NCBI GenBank assembly: GCA_029216955.1
Contig: JANAVB010016199.1
Coordinates: forward strand, 11,417,595 to 11,481,594
Source: Iris pallida
Lineage: Eukaryota; Streptophyta; Magnoliopsida; Asparagales; Iridaceae
Reading direction: 5' to 3'
Length of the DNA: 64,000 nucleotides
Positions 11,138-21,823 of the stretch are shown here, in pieces. The translations under genes and the position numbers were made by a program. The stretch's first letter is position 1, and each line of letters begins with the position of its first letter. The notes below the pieces were generated by a model, which was not told the origin of the DNA, searched no databases, and worked only from the letters and a program-made list of their open reading frames with translations.

Positions 11138-13523
11138 TTATGGGCTTAACCCTATCCCCCTCGATGATTCTAGGATCAATGTCCTAGACAGACCCTTCGT
11201 CAAGTGGTCTGCAAGGTTCTTTTCTGACTTTATATAGTAAAGAACCACATATTTGCCTAATAGACTCTTTATAGACTTGAAGCGCAGCTGCAGGTGCCTG
11301 TTCATCTTAGCATTCACTGAATCATGCTTTAGTAGTTCAATAACAGATTTATTATCACAATTGATGGAAATTGCAGGAACATGAATATGATAAACAGGTA
11401 TATGCATAATTAGATTTCTAAGCCATTCAGCTTCTGTACAAGTAGTGTCAAGAGCTATCATTTCAGAGTCTATTGTACTCCTAGCTATGATAGTTTGTTT
11501 GCATGAACTCCAGGAGATTGCTGCTCCTCCTAGAGTAAAAACATATCTAGTAGTAGATTTCACATCATGTGAATCAGTTATCCAGTTTGCATCTGAATAA
11601 CCTTCTATAATATCAGGGTGTCTAGAATAATGAAGTTTATAATCTAGAGTACCTCTAAGATATCTAAATACTCTATCCAATGCAGTCCAATGTGACTGAT
11701 TTGGGTTTCCGGTATATCTACTAAGTCTCCCAATAGCAAATACAATATCGGGTCTGGTTCTATTTGATATGTACATAAGGGACCCTTTCATCTGTGAATA
11801 TCTATGTTGTTCTATAGGTGATCCGTCATTCTTCTTGAGGCCAACATTACTGTCATAAGGAGTAAGGGCATGTTTTTTTGTCAAAATACTCAAACTTTCT
11901 TAGCATTTTCTCAATTGAATGTGCTAAAGATAGAGTATAGCCCTCTTTGCATTTGGACACTTGTATTTTTAGGATCAAGTTGGCTTTGCCTAGGTCTTTC
12001 ATATCAAACTGGTTAGATAAATAATTCTTAGTGTTATTTATCAGTTCCAGTGAAGATCCTAGAATAAGGATATTATCAACATACAAGCATAAAATGACAC
12101 AACTTCTACCAGAATTTTTAGAGTATATATATTTGTCATACTCATTTGGCAAGAAACCACATTCTATAATCACTTTATCAAATTTGTTGTGCCATTGCTT
12201 AGGAGCTTGCTTTAGGCCATAAAGTGATTTTACTAATCTGCAAACTTTCTTTTCTTGACCTTTAGCAATAAAACCTTCAGGTTGCTCCATGTAGATCTCT
12301 TCTTCTAGATCTCCATTCAAAAATGCTGTTTTTACATCCATTTGATGGATCAGCATGTTACGAATGGATGCTAAGGCTAGAGGGGTTCTAATAGAAGTAA
12401 TCCTAGCTATAGGAGAATATGTATCAAAATAATCTAATCCCTTTTTCTGAGTGAAACCCTTGGCTACTAATCTAGCTTTGTATTTCTCTATAGTACCGTC
12501 AGCTCTGAGTTTCTTTTTGAAGATCCACTTACAACCTATGGTTTTACTACCTAAAGGTAGATCTGCAAGAAACCAAGTATTATTCTCCATAATAGAGTTA
12601 TACTCATTGTTTATAGCTTCTTTCCAGAAAGGAGCATCAGAAGAAGATATTGCTTCTTCGTAAGTTGAGGGATCACCCTCTATCAAATAAGTGAAGAAGC
12701 CTTCCCCTAAATTCCTTTCAATCCTTCCTCTTTTACTTCTTCTAGGTTCTAAGTCTTGTTCAGGTGGTGATCTTGATGAATGGCAATGGGAACTTGTAGA
12801 AGGAGCTAGGGAAGAACTTGAGGGGTTGGAAGAAATTCTATCCTTAAAAGGGAATATATTCTCAAAGTAAACTGCATCTCTAGCTTCTATAATGGTATTG
12901 TTAGAGATTTCATTTACTTCAGAATTAGTTACTAGAAATCTATTGGCATTGCTATCTAAGGCATATCCTATGAACACACCATCTACGGTCTTAGGTCCAA
13001 TCTTTCTCTTTTTTGGTTCAGGGATTCCAACTTTTGCTAGACATCCCCAAACTTTGAGGTAATGGACTCTAGGAGTTCTACCTTTCCATAATTCATAGGG
13101 AGTCTTATCCTTAGATTTACTGGGAATCCTATTTAGGATGTAGCAAGCTGTTAATAAGGCTTCTCCCCACAAGTTATCAGGAGCACCTGAGCTGAGAAGC
13201 ACGGCATTCACCATGTCTAACAGAGTGCGATTCTTCCTTTCAGCAACTCCGTTGGATTATGGTGAATAAGGAGCAGTCACCTCATGAATTATTCCGTGTT
13301 CTTCACAGAAGTTAGTCATTTCGTTTGAGTTATACTCTCCGCCACGATCAGATCTAAAGATCTTAATCCTTTTCTCTAATTGGTTTTCAGCTTCTGATTT
13401 GTAAACCTTGAATCTATCTAGAACTTCATCTTTGGTTTTGAGAAGGTAGGTATAGCAACACTTTGAACAATCATCTATAAATGTGATAAAGTATTTCCTA
13501 CCTTCTCGAGTCAAAACTCTATT
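11138..13523 (-). pseudogene. Copia-1 pol: integrase C-half, reverse transcriptase, RNase H
   Basis: The frame resumes after CACTA-1 in the integrase core (Phe-Ile-Asp-Asp-Cys-Ser, then Ser-Asp-Arg-Gly-Gly-Glu-Tyr) and continues into a Copia-type RVT_2 reverse transcriptase (Val-Lys-Thr-Ala-Phe-Leu-Asn-Gly-Asp; Leu-Tyr-Gly-Leu-Lys-Gln-Ala-Pro) and RNase H (Tyr-Ser-Asp-Ala-Asn-Trp; Cys-Asp-Asn-Lys-Ser). Three lesions are visible. A TAA at 13257-13259 falls where Copia integrases have Ser-Pro-Gln-Ser-Asn-Gly. The catalytic Tyr-Val-Asp-Asp is Tyr-Val-Asp-Asn (12072-12083). A frameshift occurs at the seven-base T run at 11873-11879, after which the frame runs 11893 to 11138. The product cannot be active. 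Confidence 0.9.
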
Positions 13524-13549
13524 CACTACCAAAATAAGTCATATTGGCG

Positions 13550-13815
13550 ACGAATTTAGCGACGCAAGTCATATACGTCGGTAATATTTGTGAATTTAGC
13601 GACGTTATATAAAAACGTCGCTGATCGTCACCATCAGCGACGTTTACCGACCGTTAGCGACACACATTATGCTTTGGAAAGCTGATGTCGCGGTCTAGTC
13701 GCAGAACGTCGCTGTTTTCTTTAATTCAGCGACGATTTGCGACTCCACATTAGGGACGTCGCCAGGTTTTTATTGAATAGCGATGTTTAGCGACGTCCTT
13801 TGTGGACGTCGCTAA
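13550..13815. repeat. CACTA-1 5' subterminal repeats
   Basis: Motifs of the type TTAGCGACG, ACGTCGCT and GACGTCGCTA recur in both orientations. A hairpin TAGCGACGTCC/GGACGTCGCTA lies at 13788-13815. Confidence 0.85.
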
Positions 13816-13859
13816 AATATTTCATATAGGGTTCCACCCGATCGATCTTTTTTTTTCTT

Positions 13860-14110
13860 TCACCAAAAAGTTTCAATCTCCCGCTCCCCAAATTTTTCTG
13901 CCCCTTTCTCTCTCCTCTCCGGGGACCCCCTCCCTCCGGCGAACCCTCCCTCCGGCGAACCCTCCCTCCGGCTACCCCCTCCCCGCGGTTTCCCCCCTTC
14001 CCTGCAGCGACCCCCTTCCCTCCGGCGTCCCCCTCCACCGTTGATTCCCCTCGTCGACGCCAACCCGACTCCACCGCTGCTCCAGCCCCGACGATCCCGA
14101 CGCGACTCCG
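13860..14110. repeat. C-rich segment with short tandem units in CACTA-1
   Basis: CCTCCCTCCGGCGAACC-like units repeat about three times near 13930-13980 in a C-rich stretch, followed by ACCCTAACCCTAACTCC. Both strands stay open by composition alone. It may be a promoter or 5' UTR, but no gene is supported. From 14110 to 15090 I see no gene or repeat structure. Confidence 0.5.
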
Positions 14111-15090
14111 ACCAAGGCTGGTAAACCCTAACCCTAACTCCTTCATTCTCTATCTCGAGCCAAGTTAAGTTTCTCCTGATCTTGCAAATTAGCATGCAAA
14201 CATATGAGATTTTGCTGTGACGTAATTGATGAAGTCACGATATAATGCATACATAATTTTTTTGGTTTCTCATCCCCGAACCTTCAAGCCTTGGTCAGTG
14301 GCTTCGTCTGAGAATTCGAAGGAGGCTTTGAGATGTTTTCGTGACCCCGACAAAAAAGAGAGAGAAGGCCAGTAGAGCATTTGGAAAGATCCATTAATCT
14401 TACGAGTTGGAGAGAAATTCTCCTTTTAAGCAACAATGATCTATTGCTGCAACTTCTGCAAAGTTGTACTCTCTTTATAACCTGCAAACATTTGTTCCTT
14501 TCCTAAAATTGTAGCCAGTAAGAAGGAAATCATAAACATTAGATATTTTTTTTATCGCGGTTCTCAATCTCAAGTAGCTATCAAGACCTGAGCAGTCTTC
14601 TTCGAATGACTGTGTGTGCTATTTATAAGTTTGTTGGACTTACCTCCATCTATTTTCCCTATTACATCAATCACCTGAAGATCGATTGAAGTAGAGCTTC
14701 TCCTCACATTGTGTTACATTTTCTCAATCTCAAAGTAGCTATCAAGGCCTCGTTTGGTTCGCGGAAAGGTAAGCTTTGTGAAATTAGAATTTCAATCCAT
14801 TTCCATTCCTATGTTTGGAAAAACAACATATATTTGGAGAGAGAGTGAATCTTAGAGGGGAAAAATGAATCCATCACTTTCCTTTCCACAGCTCTAATTC
14901 TGCGAACCAAACATGGCATTTCCCTAAGATCTCATTTAACGAATTAAATCATTAGGCCATGTTTTCTCCCCACAAGCCCATGGGAACATGTTATGTTGCA
15001 AGAGAACCTTCTAAATAACCCCTTTCCGAATGTCAAAATTTATTTGGTTTCAACCCTTAAGGATATGCCTCCGAGTTTACAATTCCATTT

Positions 15091-15260
15091 ATCGGACTAT
15101 CGCTATCGGTATCGATCGAACTATCGGTATCGGACTATCGCTATCGGTATCGGACTATCGCTATCAGTATCGACCGTATATACTTAGTATCGGGCGTAGC
15201 GGATTAGTATCGATCAGTATATAGGTTTGTGTTAAGATCAAGGTTCAAAGTATCAGTATC
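15091..15260. repeat. Short tandem ATCGGACTATCGCT repeats
   Basis: Units of about 20-26 bases (CGGACTATCGCTATCGGTAT and variants) are arranged in tandem just before the internal hairpin. Confidence 0.7.
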
Positions 15261-15719
15261 GGAATAGTAGGCCGAATAGGAGGCCGAGATAGTCGAATGA
15301 GAAGAAGGAAAGAAGGGAGGAGCAGATGGGTCCAGAGCCATGGTGGAGGAGGAGAAGTAACATGAGAGCAGTTTCCGCCGAAATCGACTACAACACCCAT
15401 CAGTTCAAGTTCATTCCTATATGAGTAGATTCCAATGCCATAGAAGCCATCAGTTTGTTGACCTTCCTCTATGGCATTGGAATATACTCATATAGGAATG
15501 AACTTGAACTGATGGGTGTTGTAGTCGATTTCAGCAAAGGATCGTCCTTTGTAGCATCTGGACTTCAGTAGCCAGCAGAGCCACAGGAGATGTTACGGCG
15601 GAAACTGCTCTCATGTTACTTCTCCTCCTCCACCATGGCTCTGGACCCATCTGCTCCTCCCTTCTTCCCTTCTTCTCATTCGACTATCTCGGCCTCCTAT
15701 TCGGCCTACTATTCCGATA
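15257..15719. repeat. Long internal hairpin in CACTA-1
   Basis: The left arm (15257-15444) pairs with the right arm (15464-15719) over almost its full length. The right arm carries an unpaired 64-base insert at 15532-15595 and the loop is about 20 bases. It is separate from the terminal inverted repeats. A transcript across it would fold into a long double-stranded RNA. Confidence 0.88.
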
Positions 15720-15947
15720 TGCGTTTGATACGGTCTACCTAACCTATATACTGATACTAATCTGATACTCTCTGATATTAAGTACATCCGGCTTACTAGC
15801 TAGCGGATCCACCAGTTACATGATTATATACTAATTATGTTTAGTTTGTCTTACGATATAGATTTTCACTTGCATGTATAAAGTATGCATGTATAATAGT
15901 AGGTAATGATATGCAAAACTGAAAAGATAAATGCAATGCATGAATGA

Positions 15948-17040
15948 ATGGATGAAAAGATAAATGCAATCCATCGGAAAAGCTTTGACACTTGCATATC
16001 ATTCACTACCTTGATGTATCTATCTTACAGAATTATAGAGCTGAATTACTATCTGCGGAATCGTACTTGGATGTACAACCGTCATCCTGATGACATGTGC
16101 GGTGTGCGGGATGAATTCATAGAGGGTGTACACCAGTTCCTGCAGTTTGCCAAGGCGTTCCCTCAGTACATGGACGGTACCAAAATTAAGTGTCCGTGTG
16201 TGAGATGTCGCAACTTGAAATATCATCCAGAAGTGGATGTCACGTATCATTTGTACTCGAAGGGTTTCACGCCGAATTACTATCAGTGGAGCGAGCACGG
16301 AGAACTTGTGTCTTTAGCATCGGAGTACGAGCCTTATGTGGATGTCCACAACAACGCTCCTTACGACGATGGGTTGGTGAACATGGTTTTTGACGCGGCC
16401 GGGCCTAGTTTCGATCCGGATGATCATGATGCACCTGAGGAGGCACCGAACCCCGATGCTGCACAGTTCATGGAGTTGCTGGAGAATGCAAGGACTCCAT
16501 TATATCCTGGTTGTGAGGATCATTCACCGTTGGAGGTGGTTACAAGATTGTTGAGCATCAAGTCCGATTTTAACATGTCGCAAGATTGCTACAACCGTAT
16601 TATGGAGTTGCTTATAGAAATATTGCCTGAGGGTGCGAAGTTGCCTAAAGACTTCTACCGGTCTAAGAGGATGGTTAGATCGCTCTGGATGGGATATGAA
16701 AAAATCGATGCCTGTCGCAACGGGTGCATGTTGTACTACAAAGACGACAAGGATGAAGACGCCTGCAGATTTTGTGGTGTCGATCGCTACAAGGCCTGTG
16801 GTAGAGGAAAGTCTGTCGGTGCCAGGAAGCCTACCTCTTCGATGCACTACTTGCCGTTGACGCCGCGTTTGCAGCGGTTGTTTATGGTGAAGGAAACTGC
16901 AGAAAACATGAGTTGGCATAAGCGGGAACATACCGAAGGAGTGTTGGATCACCCATCTGATGGAGAAGCATGGAAGCACTTTGATCGAGAGTATCCAGAT
17001 TTTGCTTCTGATCCGCGTAATGTTAGATTGGTTTCGTACT
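15948..17040 (+). pseudogene. CACTA TNP2 transposase, N-terminal part only
   Basis: From about 16050 the frame shows the transposase-associated domain: Trp-Met-Tyr-Asn-Arg, then a zinc-binding-like Cys-Pro-Cys-x2-Cys with a following His, and Tyr-x-Trp-x-x-His-Gly-Glu. It continues into the start of the TNP2 domain with Ser-x-x-Glu/Pro-Leu-Glu-Val near residue 190, Leu-Pro-Lys-Asp-Phe-Tyr, Cys-Arg-Asn-Gly-Cys-Met-Leu-Tyr-Tyr and a Pro-Leu-Thr-Pro-Arg-Leu-Gln segment near residue 305. After Asn-Val-Arg-Leu (about 17028) homology stops, because the core with the catalytic acidic residues is missing. The frame then drifts to a stop at 17120. The first methionine shown is probably not the true start. 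The deletion joins this part to the TNPA-like gene. Confidence 0.85.
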
Positions 17041-17050
17041 GTTCTAGGAT

Positions 17051-18394
17051 ATGTTTTACTATCCGCCGCACCGGGCCGAGCAGATCGAGGGGATGTTGCC
17101 TTCCGTCGCTGCTAAGCTGATCCGCGACTCTATTAATGATCAGAAGGAACGTGATCGTGCCGGAAAGCCGATCAAAGGTTGGATCACCCCTGATCAGTGG
17201 AATGCGATGAAGGCTCGATTCAACGAGCCAAGGTACAAGGAGAAGTCGGAGAAGGCTAAGGCGGCTAGGCAACATGCCTCGAAGTGGTGCGGTGGGTCGA
17301 TTCCGATGACGGAACATTTCCGTCGTCTGGTATGTCTTTCTCTTTTAGAAATATTATTTTAATGCAAATCCGATAAATTATTACTAAGATAATATATTTA
17401 ATTACAGGTAAGGAAGGTCGGTAATGCCGACATGGTGACCGTCTTCCTGGCCACCCATCGGAAGGGCGGAGTCCTTATTGACGAGAGGGCCGAGCAGACC
17501 TATGTAAGTATTACAATACGTTATCTTAATTTAATACTTTGTGTCCATTTTAATATAACTTAGTAAATATGATGCAAATAAATATTCATGAAGTTAGTAA
17601 AAATAAGTACATTAATTAGAAATTAGAAATCATAGAGTACTATCCATACTTTCTAGGCCGAGTATACGAGGCTGCGGGAACGGGCGGCTGCTAGTGCACC
17701 TGATGCAGGAGAGGCCGGTACTTCCTCGCAGCCCACTCAAGCTCCGTCGGCGGACGAGCTGTGGATGACCGCTGCTGGTGGCCTCCGTAGGGGTACGTAC
17801 TACGGTACGGGATCCTATGGCGCCCTAGTTGCGACCCAGTCCTCTAGGACATCTCCTGCTAGTGTGCATGGTCCACAGCCGTCCCAGGAGTCTGCCCGAG
17901 TCCACCAGATGATGGAGTCTCTCCGTGACGACCTGCTACGACGGATCGAGCAGCAGTCTCAGCATCCTACGGACGATCCTGCGCTGCTAGCACGATTGGA
18001 TGCGCTCGACCGCGGCATTATAGACCTCAGGGAGACGACTGAGAGGACAGAGCGCGCCGTTGGAGGGTTAGAGCGCACGGTGACGGAGTTGCAGACAGGA
18101 CAGGTGACCATGGCCGAGACGGTGAGATTGGCGCAGGATTCGATGGTCCAGAGCAGTGGTAGAATGTTATCTATCATGGATTCATACAACCAGCGACTTA
18201 CAGCGTTGGAGCATGCTGGTACTCTGGGTGCGCCTTCATCGTCGTCGACTCCGCCGCCTCCACCGCCTTCTTCTTCGACACCGACTCCACCGACGTCACA
18301 GCCTGGCGCTCCATCTGTATCGATTTCACTTGCGGAGTATGAGGAGTTTTTACGCCTTCGTCGCGGCGGTGCCCCTCCTGCACCAGATCACTAG
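17051..18394 (+). CDS. CACTA TNPA-like protein (three exons, predicted)
   Basis: Splicing 17051-17329, 17408-17503 and 17657-18394 with GT-AG introns gives one uninterrupted frame of 370 residues with every junction in phase 0. Exon 1 and 2 resemble the plant Ptta/En/Spm transposase family (PF03004 type): Trp-Ile-Thr-Pro-Asp-Gln-Trp, Arg-Phe-Asn-Glu-Pro-Arg-Tyr-Lys, then Phe-Leu-Ala-Thr-His-Arg. Exon 3 has a Leu-Trp-x5-Gly-Gly-Leu-Arg-Arg-Gly motif, a predicted coiled coil (about residues 160-270) and a Pro/Ser/Thr-rich tail. Known relatives bind subterminal repeats and help cleavage. The real start may be in an upstream exon lost by the deletion at about 17040. Confidence 0.75.
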
Positions 18395-18729
18395 TAGTCC
18401 TAGTTAGGACTTTTGTTTGTGTTTGTATCATCTTATGTTTGTGACTTATGATTGGATGTTTGTATTGGATGTTAGTTGTGTTTGTATCGAATTGACTTGT
18501 GACTTGTTTGGATTGGATGTTAATTCCTTCGTCGATAAATGTTAATTGTGTTTGGATTGGATGTTAATTAACTTAGATTAAAGCTATCTGTGATTTGGAA
18601 TTGTGAGTGGGGGTTTGAATGCGCTGTGATTTGGAATTGTGAGTGGGGATTTGAATGTGTACCTATATGTGTTTTATAGAATTGTGAGTGGTAATATAGA
18701 ATCTGTGTTTTATTTTTTTTATTTTTTTT

Positions 18730-19240
18730 ACAACTTTAGCGACGCTTACTGACGTTTAGCGACGTCGTGTTCCGACGTTTACCGACGGCAAGCTGCAAAT
18801 AATATATTTTTCCGACGTTTTACCGATATTTACCGACGACTAACTGCAAAAAAAGTACAGCTCTCCAACGTATTTACCGACGTTTACCGACACTAGCTGC
18901 AAAAATGTACAGGACCTTTACCGACGTCTAGCGACAAAATTCACGTCGCTATATTACCGACGAAACGACGGTAGACGTCGGTAACTATTCCAGGTCTTTA
19001 CCGACGTGTAGCGACTACATATACGTCGCTAATATACCGACGGAACGACGATAAACGTCGATAACTCACCGACGTACTGTAACGTCGCTGAATGTCAGTA
19101 ATTGCGACGTTCAGCGACGTTTTTGTAATCAGCGACTAAGGAAACGGCGACAAAACCTAAACGTCGGTAAATACGTCGGTGATACATATTAGCGACGGAT
19201 TTTGTTGTTTTTCCGACGTTTTTGGGCGTCGCTAAAACCA
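18730..19240. repeat. CACTA-1 3' subterminal repeats
   Basis: TTTACCGACG, TTAGCGACG and ACGTCGGTAA/ACGTCGCTAA motifs recur many times in both orientations over about 500 bases, denser than at the 5' end. From 18395 to 18730 lies TG-rich, TTGGATTGGATGTTAAT-like sequence with no gene. Confidence 0.88.
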
Positions 19241-19258
19241 CTTATTTTGGTAGTGATT

Positions 19259-20875
19259 TGAATCACAAACATCACTATGAACTAGTTCTAGAAGATCAGA
19301 ATTTCTTTCTACGGATTTGAATGGTAGTCTAGAATATTTGGCTTGAACACAAATCTCACACTTGTCTTTATTATCTACAGGAGACTTGGGAATAAGATTT
19401 AGGTTCATCATCCTTCTAAAGGAACCCAGGTTCACATGACCTAGTCTACCATGCCATACATTAGAAGATTCTACATTGGAAACAATAGGAGAAGGATCCA
19501 ATATTTTATTTACAGTACTGAGAATAAACAGACCATCCTTTACAAATCCTTTACCAACAAAGGACTCATTCTTAGAAAATACAACTTTATTAGCTTCCAT
19601 TACAATCTTGTAACCAGATGCTACAAGAAGGGAACCGCTAACTAAATTTCTCCTAACAGTCGGCACATAAAGAACATCATGAAGAGGCAGAATTTTTCCT
19701 GATGTCATCTTCAGATCTATTCTTCCTCTTCCTACAATTTGTGCCGTAGAGCCATCTCCTAGGGTTATGCCTCCTCCACATGATTCCTGATAGTTTGAAA
19801 AACAGGAGCGATCAAATGAAACATGAACATTAGCTCCAGAATCCAACCACCAGTCATCAGAATGGTAAGAAATATTAACTAAAGGTTAGTAAGTCACAGA
19901 CCTGAAGGAACCAGAAGACCCATTCAGAATCATGTTGGCTTCTGGTTTGGCTGGGCCCTTCCCTCTATAGGAAGTCTTGATTGGTTCCTTCTTCCTTTGG
20001 AAACAGTTGATGGCCGTGTGGTTTGTTCTACCACATACAAAACAAAGTCTTCCTTGATCCTGAGTCTGACCAAAGTTTCTAGGTTTTTGGAGTTGCTGGT
20101 GTTGACGATTCTGGTGGTTCTGGTGGTGAGGCCGAACAATATTCTTCTTCTTGAAGATATTATTCTTGGGTTTGTGAGGATTATTAGGCTTAGATTTGCT
20201 TTGGGATGACTCTATTAGGTTTACCTTAGCCTTAGTCTCAGTCTTGGAATTAGACCTTAGCCTAAGTTGTTCTTCAACTCTAATTTGCTTCAGTACTTGG
20301 GCAAAAGTAAGGTCACCTTGGGTACGATAGAGGTCCTTTTTTACATCAAACCAAGAAGGATGGAGCTTATCTACTAGGCAAGCTATCTTATGTTCAGCTG
20401 AAAAGGTTGTACCTTTAGCTTGAATGTGCCTCATAAATTTTTGGAATTCATGGATTTGTTCATTCATAGGTTTGTCATCTACCATGAAATACTTATTAAA
20501 TGCTGAAGAAGTGAATCTTTTAATTCCATCATCATCACAACCATATTCATCTTCTAAAGCATTCCAAAGTTCTTTGGCGCTTTTATATTCAAAGAATATA
20601 TCATAAAGTGAATCAGATAAAGTGCTTAGAATTCGATGGAAGCAGTGAAAGTCTATTTCCTTAGGGATTTTAGGTTTGGAGGAACTGGAGGGTTTGGACA
20701 TTCCTATGTCAGACTCAGTGTCGTCAGAATCATTTATGATGGGTGTCGAACCATCAATGGCTGAAATCAGTCCTAAAGTGGTGAGCCAGAAATTCATTTG
20801 ACTCTGCCACCTCTTGAAGTGGGTGCCATCAAACTTGGCTGGCTTAGCAGTCGAAGTCTCGTCTTAGGTAGACAT
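19259..20875 (-). pseudogene. Copia-1 gag, protease and integrase N-half
   Basis: Reading leftward from an ATG at 20873-20875, codon 4 is a TAA, and the frame then stays open through Gag (UBN2-type; Phe-Asp-Gly-Thr-x-Phe-x-x-Trp near the start) to a CCHC zinc knuckle (Cys-x2-Cys-x4-His-x4-Cys, about 20000-20050). A second TAA at 19886-19888 separates Gag from protease, whose Asp-Ser-Gly-Ala active-site motif follows in the same frame near 19840. Next come the integrase zinc-binding part (Gly-His-Val-Asn; Cys-Glu-Ile-Cys) and the start of the core (His-Ser-Asp-Val), where CACTA-1 interrupts. Both stops look like CAA-to-TAA changes. The frame is otherwise well preserved. Confidence 0.88.
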
Positions 20876-21347
20876 GATTTCTAAGGTCTGAAAAATAAAA
20901 TAAAATATTTACTCAATAAGATGGATTAAGCTAAAACTTAACAATATAAATGATTTTTGGTAATAGACCTTTAAAATTTTAGTTTTTCAAGTTTTGATAA
21001 AGTTGGGTTAGCTGTAGGGGCCGGATCCCAGCAAGCGGAGATTCACTAGGAACTCTTAAGAACCGGTCGCTTAGACGATTTACGTCTTTTTGACAGAAGG
21101 GCCCTTTCGGCTTGTTCCCAAACAAATCTCTACTTTAGAACTTTAAAAATTAAAGGAATTCTACTAAATTAATTAATTGTTTAGTTTAGCCTAAATATAA
21201 ATATTGAGTAAAGAAAACTAGAATTGATAAAATTACTAACAAAATAATGTTTGTCTCAGGTGTCACTTTATGAAAATGATAAATTGTTACTAATTTGACA
21301 AATATTCAAAAAATTAACAAATAAAATAAATAACTCAACTCTTAGAT

Positions 21348-21823
21348 TGTTGGAAATTATTCCAAAAAATCTGCAAACAAAATAAAATAAAGTAAATGTT
21401 ACCGGCCTCCGGAAAAGTCGCGCACGAAGCACTGCCCTAAGAGTTGATTCGGGTCTATATGCAAACTTGTTCCGAATGCTCCTAGTGGTAAAACTCCCGC
21501 TCTACCGGTATCTCCTCGTCGCACACAACTCGGAAAGAGCGACCCCGAACTTAGCTTTTCTGCCTAGAGCACAAACCGAAGAACAAAGCTTTGAATTGAA
21601 CAAGAGAGAATGAGAGGGAGAGAGTGGAGTTAAGATTGTGAAAAAGGACTCCCTCTTATATAGCATTAAGCATATGCTAAAGATAGTATATGCTTAAAAT
21701 AGCCTATACTAAAATTAGCCAAAAGAGGCTAAGTCTCCAACTTAAAAAATGACACATGTTTGAAGACTTGGCATGTTGAAGACTTGGCTTTGAGGACTGG
21801 GCTCTTGCATGTAATATACAACA
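21348..21823 (-). repeat. Copia-1 5' LTR
   Basis: This 476-bp copy matches the LTR at 10037 and has the same minus-strand TATATAA box (21656-21662). The element's start of transcription should lie just left of it. Positions 20880-21347 are an untranslated leader with no gene. Confidence 0.93.

Larger units (their letters stand above)
13524..19255 (+). mobile_element. CACTA-1 (En/Spm) transposon
   Basis: The ends are inverted copies CACTACCAAAATAAG and CTTATTTTGGTAGTG, flanked by the 3-bp duplication ATT (13521-13523, 19256-19258), which is diagnostic of CACTA elements. Both subterminal regions (13550-13815, 18730-19240) are packed with direct and inverted AGCGACG / ACCGACG motifs, the usual TNPA-binding architecture. 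Inside are a TNP2 N-terminal fragment, a spliceable TNPA-like gene and a long internal hairpin. It interrupts the integrase region of Copia-1. The TNP2 catalytic part is deleted, so it would need help in trans. Confidence 0.95.
10037..21823 (-). mobile_element. Copia-1 LTR retrotransposon, split by CACTA-1
   Basis: Two LTRs of about 477 bp bound the element and a perfect 5-bp duplication GGTAC flanks it (10032-10036 and 21824-21828). By eye the LTRs differ by roughly 14 substitutions and one 2-base indel, so the insertion is not fresh. Gag, protease, integrase, reverse transcriptase and RNase H occur in Copia order on the minus strand, with nonsense and frameshift lesions. A polypurine tract (TTTTGGGGGGAT, minus strand) abuts the 3' LTR. 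I see no canonical initiator-Met primer site next to the 5' LTR. The element sits inside family A LTR copy ii. Confidence 0.93.
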
